Of a DNA stretch of 16,533 nt, positions 7,101 to 13,702 are shown one piece after another. The stretch is from Methanoregula sp. UBA154 (GTDB lineage: Archaea > Halobacteriota > Methanomicrobia > Methanomicrobiales > Methanospirillaceae): assembly GCA_002502245.1 (NCBI GenBank), contig DAPW01000020.1:36552-53084 (forward strand), written 5' to 3'. Made by a program: the position numbers and the translations under genes. Position 1 is the stretch's first letter. Each line of letters begins with the position of its first letter. The notes under the pieces are model-generated. The model was not told the origin of the DNA. It was given only the letters and a program-made list of their open reading frames with translations, and did not search any database.

Positions 7101-7793
7101 TTATTTCCCTTTCAGTTCCGGGCGGGGCAGGTAGGGAAGGAGCGTTCCGGCGATGCGGGCAAGGTCCATGGACTGGAGGACAACCTTCCCGGGGCCGGTG
7201 AGCGTGGTGACAAAGAGCCCTTCCCCGCCAAAGAGCGCGGTGGTGATCCCGCCCGCAAGCGCGATATCGTAACTGACCGTCTCTCCGAATCCCACAACAA
7301 GGCCGGTCTGCACCCGGACCACCTCGCCCGCTTTCAGGTCCAGCTCGATGATATCCCCGCAGCAGTGCAGGAACGCGGTCCCGGTGCCCGTTATCCGCTG
7401 GAGGATGAACCCCTCGCCGCCAAAAAAGCCGGCCCGGAGTTTTTTCGTGAACGCGATATCGAGGCTGACCGGCTCCTCGCAGCAGAGGAACGCGCTCTTC
7501 TGGGCAATGAACTCGCTGCCGGGCGAGACGCGGACGGGAAAGATCCTGCCGGTCATGGAACCGGCAAAGGATACGAATCCTGCGCCTTCCCGGGGCGTGA
7601 AGCGGGTTAAAAAGAGACTCTCACCACTCACCGCCCGCTTCAGCCCGGCAAGGATCCCTCCTTTGAGCTGCGCCTCCATGAGCATGTTCCCGCTCATGTT
7701 CACCATCGTGCCGGCCTCGGCAAAGATCCCTTCGCCCGGCTGCAGGGCAATCTTTGCCATCTGCAGGTTGTCGCCAATGATCTCGTACTGCAT
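7101..7793 (-). CDS. TIGR00266/AIM24-family protein
   Basis: Protein of the TIGR00266/AIM24 family (PF01987), a beta-rich fold found in bacteria, archaea and mitochondria; the yeast relative Aim24 affects inner-membrane organisation, but no biochemical activity is established for prokaryotic members. The family N-terminus MQYEIIGDNLQMAKIALQPG and the following EAGTMVNMSGN (26-36) are plain, as are the glycine-rich turns GFFGGEGF (122-129) and LFGGEGLF (187-194). It is 230 residues, normal length, with no signal peptide, so cytosolic. I chose the ATG at 7793-7791 because GGGAGATC lies directly before it and homologues start here. The frame stays open 40 codons further, to an ATG at 7913, but that stretch is polar, low in complexity and lacks a ribosome site. 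The stop codon abuts repeat E5; E6 lies upstream. Confidence 0.88.
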   Translation of the reverse strand: MQYEIIGDNLQMAKIALQPGEGIFAEAGTMVNMSGNMLMEAQLKGGILAGLKRAVSGESLFLTRFTPREGAGFVSFAGSMTGRIFPVRVSPGSEFIAQKSAFLCCEEPVSLDIAFTKKLRAGFFGGEGFILQRITGTGTAFLHCCGDIIELDLKAGEVVRVQTGLVVGFGETVSYDIALAGGITTALFGGEGLFVTTLTGPGKVVLQSMDLARIAGTLLPYLPRPELKGK

Positions 7794-8020
7794 GATCTCC
7801 CGTACCGGGATTTGGCCGTGAACGGGAAATGCGTTGCGGGATCCTGCCGGTGAACGGGGGTCCTGGGCCGGATTAACCAGCGAACCTTCTGGTGCATACC
7901 GGTCTTGTCTCATCGTGTTCCCGTCATCAGGAAAACCGGCGGGTGAGCACTGCTGCCGGCAGTCAGGAATGCGATGACGGGCGCGTCCTGATCATCAGAT
8001 ACGCGAAAAAAAGTGCCCGG

Positions 8021-8275
8021 TAGAAACGCACATGAACGGGAGTTCACACTCAAACCATGAAAATCGGCAAAAGAATGTGGAGATTACGAGGGTTCCCCGC
8101 CTCAGGGCCTCTTTTCGGCACGGCGGGGCAAGACGGTTCAATCTCCCGGATTTCTTTAACTGTCCGGAACCCCGCCGCGGGGCGCCTTTTTTGGGCAGCG
8201 GGCGTTCATCGCACCAGGGAATATCGGGATCAATCCGCATAATTGATCCCTGAAATGAAGCGATTTAATATGAAA
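8021..8275 (-). repeat. Structured intergenic repeat E6 (subtype II, inverted)
   Basis: Close relative of E3 in the same orientation. Plus-strand order: reversed T end (TAGAAACGCACATGAACGGG, from 8021), AACCATGAAAATCGGC, reversed H hairpin (CCCCGCC about 8096-8102, GGCGGGG about 8125-8131), CTGTCCGGAACCCCGCCG, the exact E3 block GCGGGCGTTCATCGCACC (from 8198), and the S-like end GCGATTTAATATGAAAA. In element orientation the T end continues as CTACCGGGCACTTTTTTTCGC (about 8003-8023), matching the T end of E2. It lies upstream of, and co-directional with, the AIM24-family gene. Confidence 0.8.
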
Positions 8276-8366
8276 ATCCCCCTTTGAATTTTCATCCTGT
8301 ATGCTTGTGGCCCTTTGGCATCATATCCGTTTTCATGGGAAATCATTTGAGATTTAGTGACGCTCT

Positions 8367-8381
8367 CGGGGCTTTGCCCCG
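8367..8381. repeat. Perfect GC hairpin
   Basis: CGGGGC-ttt-GCCCCG is a perfect 6-bp stem with a three-base loop. It is followed on the plus strand by GCCGCTGGGGCACCCCC, which can pair alternatively, and by no T-run. It lies between repeats E6 and E7 and could be the remains of a further repeat copy; it is not clearly a terminator. Confidence 0.4.
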
Positions 8382-8448
8382 CCGCTGGGGCACCCCCATG
8401 TTGCGATATTGACGTATTACCGGTTTATCTCAGTCGTCAAATCGTAAC

Positions 8449-8492
8449 GCGCCCCCGCCCCCGACGGGGCAGGGCTGGCGCAAGGGGGGTGG
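8449..8492. repeat. Palindromic repeat D1
   Basis: Begins GCGCCCCCGCCCCCGACGGG and ends CTGGCGCAAGGGGGGTGG. The outer GCGCC and GGCGC arms and the inner C and G runs make a long GC hairpin. The same layout, with identical CTGGCGCAAGG, occurs at 9412-9454 (D2). The family is distinct from E1-E7. Confidence 0.55.
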
Positions 8493-8505
8493 ATATTTTC
8501 CAAAA

Positions 8506-8900
8506 ATAGGTTTTCCTATGAAAATCAAATTCTTTAGAGACAGAATAATGGGGGTTGAGACCCCCATACCCCCGGTTATGATAGTTGTCGCCGCCCCCGA
8601 CGGGGCGTCCCCGCGGCGGATCAATACGGTTTATCTCTTTTGTCTCAGAGTATTTTCCAGTTGGAATGAGACAAAAAACTCCCTGCCCCGCCGTGCCTCG
8701 GAGAGGCCCTGAGGCGGGGAGCCACCGTATATCTGTCAGTGCGGAGAACAACCTCAGGTCTGTTATCCATAACCCGGAAAAACTGGAGAAAAACAACGGT
8801 CCCTCTGTTCCGGAAAGAAGCCCTCGTACCTGTTGAACCGTTTAACAATGTTCATCATTCGGATGTGAACTGACAAAGGTCATGCCCGTTTCTCCAGAGC
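8506..8900 (+). repeat. Structured intergenic repeat E7 (long form, about 395 bp)
   Basis: Full-length copy with all modules. S hairpin ATAGG-tttt-CCTAT (8506-8519) is a compensated variant of the E1 hairpin. P hairpin ATGGGGGT...ACCCCCAT is at 8548-8567, with a GC palindrome to about 8625. H has outer arms CCCCGCC (8686-8692) and GGCGGGG (8713-8719) and inner stem CCTC-gga-GAGG (8696-8706). The 8725-8850 stretch is shared with E2 (ATAACCCGGAAAAACTGGA, GTTCCGGAAAGAAGCCC). T end: GATGTGAACT...TCATGCCCGTTTCTCCAGAGC (about 8861-8900), followed by an A-rich run (8901-8916). Overall the match to E2 looks like roughly two-thirds identity by eye. Confidence 0.85.
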
Positions 8901-8916
8901 AAAAAAAAAGAAAAAA

Positions 8917-9216
8917 GGTGGATATTATGTGCTTACGAGATTTTACGGGCTCACATTGGTACCCTTGAAACGATCTGGCATTGGTGTGACAGGCGATCTT
9001 TTCACAACCCCGTTTTTATGCCCTGATATATTGAAATGCACCAGTTCACGGCATCACTCCTTTCGATCAAGACAATGTAAATTTCGGAAGACCTGATGAG
9101 AGGGGACCGATCTCTGCACGAATTCCAGCCCTGTCCGGGTGTTCAGTTCTTCCTTAAACGGTAATATATCCGTAATAAGTAATAAATCCTTCCATTAAAT
9201 CGATTTTTGAAATTAA
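8917..9216. other. AT-richer gene-free region upstream of the cbi operon
   Basis: Base composition drops well below that of the flanking genes. I see no protein gene, only very short frames such as a 14-codon one from the ATG at 9034. GTTTTTATGCC (about 9011-9021) and TGATATATTGAAATG could be TATA elements. ACGGTAATATATCCGT (about 9158-9173) is an imperfect palindrome of 12 in 16 positions, a possible operator. It is probably regulatory DNA for the cobalamin operon; no specific regulator is identified. Confidence 0.4.
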
Positions 9217-9230
9217 CAAAAACTATATAC
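9217..9230 (+). promoter_or_regulatory. Distal promoter of the cbi operon or a leader RNA
   Basis: ACAAAAACTATATAC combines a BRE-like A-rich block with a TATA box. The core CAAAAACTATAT is identical to that at the promoter of the PAS-domain gene near 15579. Expected start is near 9250, which would give an untranslated leader of about 320 nt before cbiT, containing the 6-bp hairpin AGTGCT-gcagg-AGCACT (9291-9307) and repeat D2. A reading frame from the ATG at 9243 (93 codons) exists, but its composition is not protein-like and that ATG precedes the expected start, so it is not annotated as a gene. Confidence 0.5.
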
Positions 9231-9411
9231 TACTATGTGGAGATGAAGGAAAATCAGCCTTCCGCAACCTCCCGCTTCCGTACCGGAAGAAGTGCTGCAG
9301 GAGCACTGTCCGGAAACGTGGACACTCCCAAGGGTTTCACTCCTGCAACCGGCGCTTCCCGCGATTGCGATGACGACGGAGGAGCTGCACGGTACCTCAG
9401 GTCAATCCCCT

Positions 9412-9454
9412 GCGCCCCATCCCGCGGGGGGGAGCCTGGCGCAAGGTGGGGGAG
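9412..9454. repeat. Palindromic repeat D2
   Basis: Begins GCGCCCCATCCCGCGGGGGG and ends CTGGCGCAAGGTGGGGGAG. Second copy of the D1 layout, GCGCCCC...CTGGCGCAAGG, able to form a long GC hairpin. It lies about 120 bp before cbiT, between the distal and proximal promoters, so it would be part of any long leader transcript. Confidence 0.55.
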
Positions 9455-9537
9455 TATAAACCCGGAAAAACTCCGTTTTTTGCCAGTACCGGAAAAAGAC
9501 AGAAGGTATCCTCGCACCCGGTGAACGTATTAACAAA

Positions 9538-9545
9538 TTTTTATA
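9538..9545 (+). promoter_or_regulatory. Proximal TATA box of the cbi operon (leaderless start)
   Basis: TTTTTATA, preceded by ATTAACAAA, is a strong archaeal TATA element. Its centre is about 30 nt before the cbiT ATG at 9571, so transcription should begin between about 9565 and 9571, giving a leaderless or nearly leaderless mRNA. GTGGAG directly touches the ATG and is too close to act as a ribosome site. Confidence 0.65.
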
Positions 9546-9570
9546 CCTTAACACAACCAAACTTGTGGAG

Positions 9571-10113
9571 ATGCCAGACGCGAAGCTTCCCGGTGGCCCG
9601 ACCCAGGACGAGATCCTGGCCGTCTCCCTCTCCCGGCTCGGCCTCTGCCCCGCCGATACGGTCCTCGAGATCGGCTGCGGCACCGGCAAGGTCTCGGTTG
9701 CGATGGCGAAGCTGGTAACTAAAGTGTACGCACTGGACCGGCGACCGGAGGCGATCGCGGTTGCTGCAGAGACCGCCCGTCATGCCGGTGTGACCAATAT
9801 CGATTTTTTCTGCACCGATGCCGTGGATTTTTTAAAAAACGACGGGGTCTTTGACTGTGCATTTCTCGGCGGAACGAGAGACCTTGCAACGGTCCTGCCG
9901 CTCCTGGCACCGAAGGTGAAGCGGACGATCGTGATCAACGCGGTGATGGTGAGCACGCTTGAACGTGCGGTAGCGACCCTGAAAGACCTCGGGATCTTCA
10001 TCGGGGTCGTGCAGGTGCAGGTCTCGCGGTCGCACGATATTTGTGGCAGCATCATGTTCCGGCCCATCGATCCGGTGTACATCATCGTTGCCCGGGGTGC
10101 CGCATGCTCGTAG
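9571..10113 (+). CDS. cbiT: CbiT, cobalt-precorrin-6B/7 C15-methyltransferase and C12 decarboxylase
   Basis: SAM-dependent enzyme that methylates C15 and removes the C12 acetate carboxyl in anaerobic cobalamin synthesis, equivalent to the C-terminal half of aerobic CobL. It is 180 residues, normal for stand-alone CbiT. Class I methyltransferase motifs: VLEIGCGTGKVS (31-42) for SAM binding, an acidic post-II strand (VYALDRRPEA), and FLGGTRDL, corresponding to the family F-x-GG motif. The family N-terminus PGGPTQDEI is present. Start: ATG at 9571 is preferred over the in-frame GTG at 9565 because the TATA box at 9538-9545 predicts initiation at about this point. It is the first gene of the operon; its stop overlaps cbiL by 10 nt. 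Its CobL counterpart domain, CbiE, lies at the far end of the same operon. Confidence 0.93.
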   Translation: MPDAKLPGGPTQDEILAVSLSRLGLCPADTVLEIGCGTGKVSVAMAKLVTKVYALDRRPEAIAVAAETARHAGVTNIDFFCTDAVDFLKNDGVFDCAFLGGTRDLATVLPLLAPKVKRTIVINAVMVSTLERAVATLKDLGIFIGVVQVQVSRSHDICGSIMFRPIDPVYIIVARGAACS

Positions 10114-10709
10114 GCCTCGGTCTCGGGCCGGGCAACCCGGAGCTTTTAACGCTCCGTGCCGTCCGGCTCCTGAAGGAAGCGGATGCGGTCTTTGTCCCGG
10201 GCCGGATCGCCCTTGACCTTGTCGCCCCCTACCGGGAGGCAGTCCTGCTGGATTTCCCGATGACGGATGACGAGGAACGGATACAGCAGTGCCTTGAAGC
10301 GAACGCAGAGAAGATCGCGCCGGTTGCCGGGCGCGGTCTTGCCGTGTTCGGTATCCTTGGCGACCCGAACTTCTTCTCAACCTTCTCCCGGCTCTGCACG
10401 GTCATTGGAAAGACCCATCCCGGCATAGAATACCGGACAGAGCCCGGGATCAGTTCCATCACCGCGTTTGCCGCGGCGGCGGGCATTCCGGTGAATGAAG
10501 GCTTCACTGTCTCGGACGGCACCCTGTCGGATACGCGGGTCCTCCTAAAAGTCCGCCGGCCACGGGAACGGGCCGGCCAGCTCCGGGCCGAGGGCTACCG
10601 TGACATTGTCCTTGTCGAGCGGATGTTCTTTCCGGACATGAAGGTGTATCGGAACAACAGTCTCCCGGAAACGAGCGATTACCTGAGCGTGATGTATGCC
10701 CGGAAATGA
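10104..10709 (+). CDS. cbiL: CbiL, cobalt-factor II C20-methyltransferase
   Basis: Tetrapyrrole methylase that adds the C20 methyl group to cobalt-factor II, the first methylation after cobalt insertion. It is 201 residues, somewhat shorter than the roughly 230 of bacterial CbiL. Motifs of the canonical tetrapyrrole methylase fold: GLGLGPGNPELLTLRA (4-19) at the N-terminus, GILGDPNFFSTF (83-94) with the GDP motif, and EPGISSITAFAAAA (113-126). The run NPELLTLRA and the GDPxFFST pattern separate CbiL from the CbiF and CbiH types. Start: ATG at 10104, with GGGGTG four bases upstream; the frame is open 21 codons earlier inside cbiT, but a start there would add a tail before the first strand. It overlaps cbiT by 10 nt and cbiF by 14 nt, implying coupled translation. 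Confidence 0.92.
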   Translation: MLVGLGLGPGNPELLTLRAVRLLKEADAVFVPGRIALDLVAPYREAVLLDFPMTDDEERIQQCLEANAEKIAPVAGRGLAVFGILGDPNFFSTFSRLCTVIGKTHPGIEYRTEPGISSITAFAAAAGIPVNEGFTVSDGTLSDTRVLLKVRRPRERAGQLRAEGYRDIVLVERMFFPDMKVYRNNSLPETSDYLSVMYARK

Positions 10710-11430
10710 AGACCGGAACGTCATCTGGTTTGTCGGGGCCGGCCCCGGCGACCCCGGGCTGATCACGGTAAAGGGCAGGGCGCTCCTCGACCGGGCGGAT
10801 GTCCTGCTCTACGCGGGATCACTCGTCAACCCGGCCCTCGTTACGTCGAGCCCGGCCCCGGAGAAAGTGGACAGCTGGGGTATGCACCTCGACGATCTGG
10901 TCAACCTCATGGCTGCCCACGCAAATCAGGGAAAGACCGTGGTCCGCCTCCACTCCGGCGACCCGGCACTCTTCGGATCGATCGTTGAACAGATTGACGG
11001 GCTGAAGAAACGCAATATCTCCGTCCGGATCGTCCCGGGCGTCTCGTCGGTGTTTGCCGCTGCCGCCGCTCTCGTTACCGAGTTTACGCCCCGGGGTGTT
11101 TCGGAGACCCTGATCATCACCCGCCCGGCCGGAAAGACCCTTGAGAAGGATTATATCGCCGAGCTCTCGCAGTACCCGGCAACCATGGCCTTCTTTTTAG
11201 GGAGCGAACATTTTGCCGATATCACACAAAAGCTTGCCTGCCCGAAGGACACCCCGGCCGCCGTGATCTACCATGCATCCTGGCCCGACGAGCTCGTCAT
11301 CACCGGCACGGTCGCAGACATTGCCGGAAAGGCTGAGGCAGCCGGCATCACCCGCTCTGCCCTCCTCATTGTCGGCCAGGCCGTCCGTGGCATCGATTCC
11401 GGCTACCAGCATTCGCACCTCTACTCATGA
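10696..11430 (+). CDS. cbiF: CbiF, cobalt-precorrin-4 C11-methyltransferase
   Basis: Methylates C11 of cobalt-precorrin-4 with SAM. It is 244 residues, usual for CbiF/CobM. Motifs: WFVGAGPGDPGLITVKG (11-27), LLYAGSLV (37-44, the characteristic CbiF strand), LHSGDPALFGSI (85-96), VPGVSSVFAAAA (113-124), TRPAGKT (142-148) and IYHASWPDE (191-199), together diagnostic for this enzyme. The start ATG at 10696 lies inside the end of cbiL (14-nt overlap) after GTGATG, a partial ribosome site. Its last four bases (ATGA, 11427-11430) are the start of cbiG. Soluble cytoplasmic enzyme; CbiG acts next on its product. Confidence 0.95.
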   Translation: MPGNEDRNVIWFVGAGPGDPGLITVKGRALLDRADVLLYAGSLVNPALVTSSPAPEKVDSWGMHLDDLVNLMAAHANQGKTVVRLHSGDPALFGSIVEQIDGLKKRNISVRIVPGVSSVFAAAAALVTEFTPRGVSETLIITRPAGKTLEKDYIAELSQYPATMAFFLGSEHFADITQKLACPKDTPAAVIYHASWPDELVITGTVADIAGKAEAAGITRSALLIVGQAVRGIDSGYQHSHLYS

Positions 11431-12299
11431 CCGGCACCGTTGTCATTGCCCTCCCGTATTTCCGGCCCGATGCCGAACGGATAGCCGCCTATCTCGGTGC
11501 CGATGCGGTCACGTATTCCCCGGAAATATTTGAGGAACTCTTCTCCAGCCGGAAGCGGATCGTGGCCCTGATGTCTCTCGGGATCGTTGTCCGGAAGATC
11601 GCCCCGCTGCTCGGTGACAAGTGGACGGACCCCGCGGTGGTTGTCGTGAGCCCGGACCTCCGCTTTGCCGTCCCGCTCCTCGGGGGCCACCATGGGGCGA
11701 ATGACCTTGCCCGGGAACTTGCCGGGCTCGGGCTCGTGCCGGTCATCACAACCGCAACGGAATCGCGGGGCCGGGACTCGGTTGAGTCCCTGGCAGAACG
11801 AACCGGCACGGCCGTGGTGAACCGGGATTCCACCCGGGCGGTGAATGCCGCGCTGCTGGACCGGGACCTGCCGGTCCATGCGGTCGCCGGGCCCGCGATC
11901 GTCCTTGCCGGCCCGGCGGTCTCCCTGCTGGTGAAAAAAGGGACCTGTACGGTGGGGATCGGGTGCCGGAAGGGAGTTGGGGAGGACGAGGTACTCCGGG
12001 CGGTCCGCTCCGCCCTTGAGGAGAACGGTATTGCCGAAACCGACGTGTTCCTGTACGCAACCACCGTCAAAAAAATGCAGGAACCCGGCCTGATCGCGGC
12101 GGTCGGGGCCCTCTCTGGCAATTTAATATTCCTTGAGGACGATACCATAAACGCACAGGCAGGGTGTGGCCCCTCGCGGGCAACCAAGATCGGCCTTCTC
12201 GGTGTTGCCGGGCCCTGCGCCCTTGCAGTATCCTTTGAGAAACACCTTATCATGGAAAAACGGGTATACGGGAGAGTCACGGTTGCCATCGCACGCTGA
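11427..12299 (+). CDS. cbiG: CbiG, cobalt-precorrin-5A hydrolase
   Basis: Opens the delta-lactone ring of cobalt-precorrin-5A and releases the two-carbon fragment (acetaldehyde), the ring-contraction step of the oxygen-independent route. It is 290 residues. N-terminal domain: LMSLGIVVRKIAPLLGDKW (48-66) and PLLGGHHGAND (83-93), the family hallmark. C-terminal domain: VGIGCRKG (176-183), and ALSGNLIFLEDD (228-239) ahead of a substrate loop. The central domain (about 125-165) is short, so the protein is smaller than many bacterial CbiG. The ATG overlaps the cbiF stop as ATGA with no separate ribosome site, so translation is probably coupled. Its 3' end overlaps the favoured cbiH start by 17 nt. 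Confidence 0.94.
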   Translation: MTGTVVIALPYFRPDAERIAAYLGADAVTYSPEIFEELFSSRKRIVALMSLGIVVRKIAPLLGDKWTDPAVVVVSPDLRFAVPLLGGHHGANDLARELAGLGLVPVITTATESRGRDSVESLAERTGTAVVNRDSTRAVNAALLDRDLPVHAVAGPAIVLAGPAVSLLVKKGTCTVGIGCRKGVGEDEVLRAVRSALEENGIAETDVFLYATTVKKMQEPGLIAAVGALSGNLIFLEDDTINAQAGCGPSRATKIGLLGVAGPCALAVSFEKHLIMEKRVYGRVTVAIAR

Positions 12300-13068
12300 A
12301 AAAACAGGGGGGAGTCTTGTGATCGTCGGGCTTGGCCCCGGCCGGCTGGAGTACATGACACCCCGGGCACTCAGGGCAATCGCTGCCGCGGACTATGTGC
12401 TGGGCCATTCCACCTATCTCGAACCATTGAAACCCCTGCTTGCCGGAAAGACCGTGATCTCCAGCACCATGGGAAAGGAGGTGGAGCGGGCACGGCAGGC
12501 GATCGAGCTCGCCCGCACCCATGCGGTCGCCATCGTATCCGGCGGCGACGCGGGGGTCTACGGCATGGCCGGCATCGTGCTCGAGGTGCTCGAGCACGCC
12601 GGGGTGCAGGTCGATGTCGAGGTGGTCCCCGGTATCACCGCTGCCACGGCCGCCGCTTCCCGGGCCGGTTCCCCGCTCTCCGGGGACTTTGCGGTCATCA
12701 GCCTCTCGGATCTCCTCACACCGCTCGACGTGATTGAGAAAAGGCTTGACGCGTTCTTCTCGGTCGGCATCCCGGTGGTACTCTACAACCCACGGAGCAG
12801 GGGCCGCCCGCACAATTTCGCCCTTGCCATTGAACGGGCCCGGAAGTATTGTGCCCCTTCCACCCCGGTCGCGATCGTGCGGAATGCGCTCCGGGATGAC
12901 GAGGAGACGATCATCACGACCCTTGGCGTGATTGAAGGGGCCATAGAGAAGGTGGACATGCACACGACCGTGATCATCGGTGGCAGCGAGAGCCGAATCT
13001 GGAGGATGGGAGACGATGTCAAAGGAATCATCACACCGCGGGGATACCACCGCAAGTACGTATATTGA
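12283..13068 (+). CDS. cbiH: CbiH, cobalt-precorrin-3 C17-methyltransferase
   Basis: Methylates C17 and drives ring contraction with lactone formation (CbiH/CobJ family). It is 261 residues from the chosen start. Motifs: VIVGLGPGRLEYMTPRA (13-29), the GHSTYLEPL element (41-49), VSGGDAGVYGMAG (85-97), VPGITAATAAASRAGSPL (115-132), ISLSDLLTP (139-147), VLYNPRSRGR (166-175) and the C-terminal TPRGYHRKY, all typical of CobJ/CbiH. Start is uncertain. TTG at 12283 has GGGAGAG six bases upstream and keeps the whole first strand (SLVIVGLGPG). GTG at 12319 has GGGGGGAG four bases upstream but would cut into that strand. An ATG at 12166 would need a 134-nt overlap and is unlikely. The 3' end overlaps cbiC by 53 nt. 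Confidence 0.9.
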   Translation: MPSHAEKTGGSLVIVGLGPGRLEYMTPRALRAIAAADYVLGHSTYLEPLKPLLAGKTVISSTMGKEVERARQAIELARTHAVAIVSGGDAGVYGMAGIVLEVLEHAGVQVDVEVVPGITAATAAASRAGSPLSGDFAVISLSDLLTPLDVIEKRLDAFFSVGIPVVLYNPRSRGRPHNFALAIERARKYCAPSTPVAIVRNALRDDEETIITTLGVIEGAIEKVDMHTTVIIGGSESRIWRMGDDVKGIITPRGYHRKYVY

Positions 13069-13702
13069 CCCCGGCGCGGATACCCGGGAAGGCTACGAGA
13101 TCTCGAAGCGGTCCCGCACCCTTGCCCGCTCGGTTGTCGGGAATGTGACGGACGAAGACCGGATCCGGCAGCGCTGCTCGGTTGCGGTCGGCGACTTCTC
13201 CATGGCAGGGCTCCTCCGCTTCTGCCACGACCCGGTCCCGGCCGCACTCGCAGCGCTGGACGCCCGCGCCCCGGTCATCACCGATATCCGGATGGTACAG
13301 ACCGGTATCCGGAAGAGCGGGCATGGGAGTACGGTGCTCTGTGCGCTTGATTACGGCGCGGAGATTGTACAGGAGCGGGAGATCACCCGAAGCTCTGCCG
13401 GGTTCCTTGCACTCCGCGGACAACTGCCGGGCGCGATCGTGGTCATCGGCAATGCACCATCGGCCCTCATCTCCCTCTGTGGCATGATCGGCGACGGGGT
13501 CCGGCCGGCAGTCGTGATCGGAACCCCCGTGGGTTTTGTCAATGCGGCGGAGTCCAAGGAACTCCTCCGGACCACCGGTATTCCCTCCATATCCACGGAA
13601 GGGACCCGGGGGGGGACGCCGGTGGCAGTCGCGGCCATCAACGAATGCATCACCCTGTTTATCGAAGGATCCGGCCATGCGGGACCCGGTCACCGCCTTT
13701 GA
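13016..13702 (+). CDS. cbiC: CbiC, cobalt-precorrin-8 methylmutase
   Basis: Moves the C11 methyl group to C12 to give cobyrinate (CbiC/CobH family). It is 228 residues. Family features: EGYEISKRSR (25-34), ITDIRMVQTGI (88-98), SSAGFLAL (126-133), VVIGNAPSALISL (142-154), PAVVIGTPVGFVNAAESKELL (164-184) and TRGGTPVAVAAIN (197-209). Oddity: the motif that in CobH reads R-M-V-H-A-C-G with the catalytic histidine reads R-C-S-V-A-V-G (53-59) here, so that histidine is absent; His71 follows. This may be normal for methanogen CbiC. The start ATG at 13016 has GGAGG and GGGAG upstream; an in-frame GTG at 12980 is the alternative. It overlaps cbiH by 53 nt and cbiD by 26 nt. Confidence 0.92.
   Translation: MSKESSHRGDTTASTYIDPGADTREGYEISKRSRTLARSVVGNVTDEDRIRQRCSVAVGDFSMAGLLRFCHDPVPAALAALDARAPVITDIRMVQTGIRKSGHGSTVLCALDYGAEIVQEREITRSSAGFLALRGQLPGAIVVIGNAPSALISLCGMIGDGVRPAVVIGTPVGFVNAAESKELLRTTGIPSISTEGTRGGTPVAVAAINECITLFIEGSGHAGPGHRL

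Noticed and set aside
7794..7913. Forty-codon N-terminal extension of the AIM24-family protein
   Set aside because: The good ribosome site and the family's usual start are both at 7793; the extension is polar and looks like upstream non-coding DNA.
855..8900. CRISPR array or insertion sequence as the explanation of the repeats
   Set aside because: Spacing is irregular, units are 240-400 bp and modular, there are no uniform spacers, and no transposase gene or clear terminal inverted repeats are visible.
9207..9524. Reading frame of up to 105 codons before cbiT
   Set aside because: It spans the TATA box of the distal promoter and repeat D2, has no ribosome site, and its composition is not protein-like.
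9230..9570. Cobalamin riboswitch upstream of cbiT
   Set aside because: I looked for the B12 box and the GCCACTG element with its flanking conserved blocks and did not find them. Only simple hairpins are present.
12166..12282. Longer N-terminus of CbiH from the ATG at 12166
   Set aside because: It would overlap cbiG by 134 nt and add residues with no family similarity ahead of the first strand.
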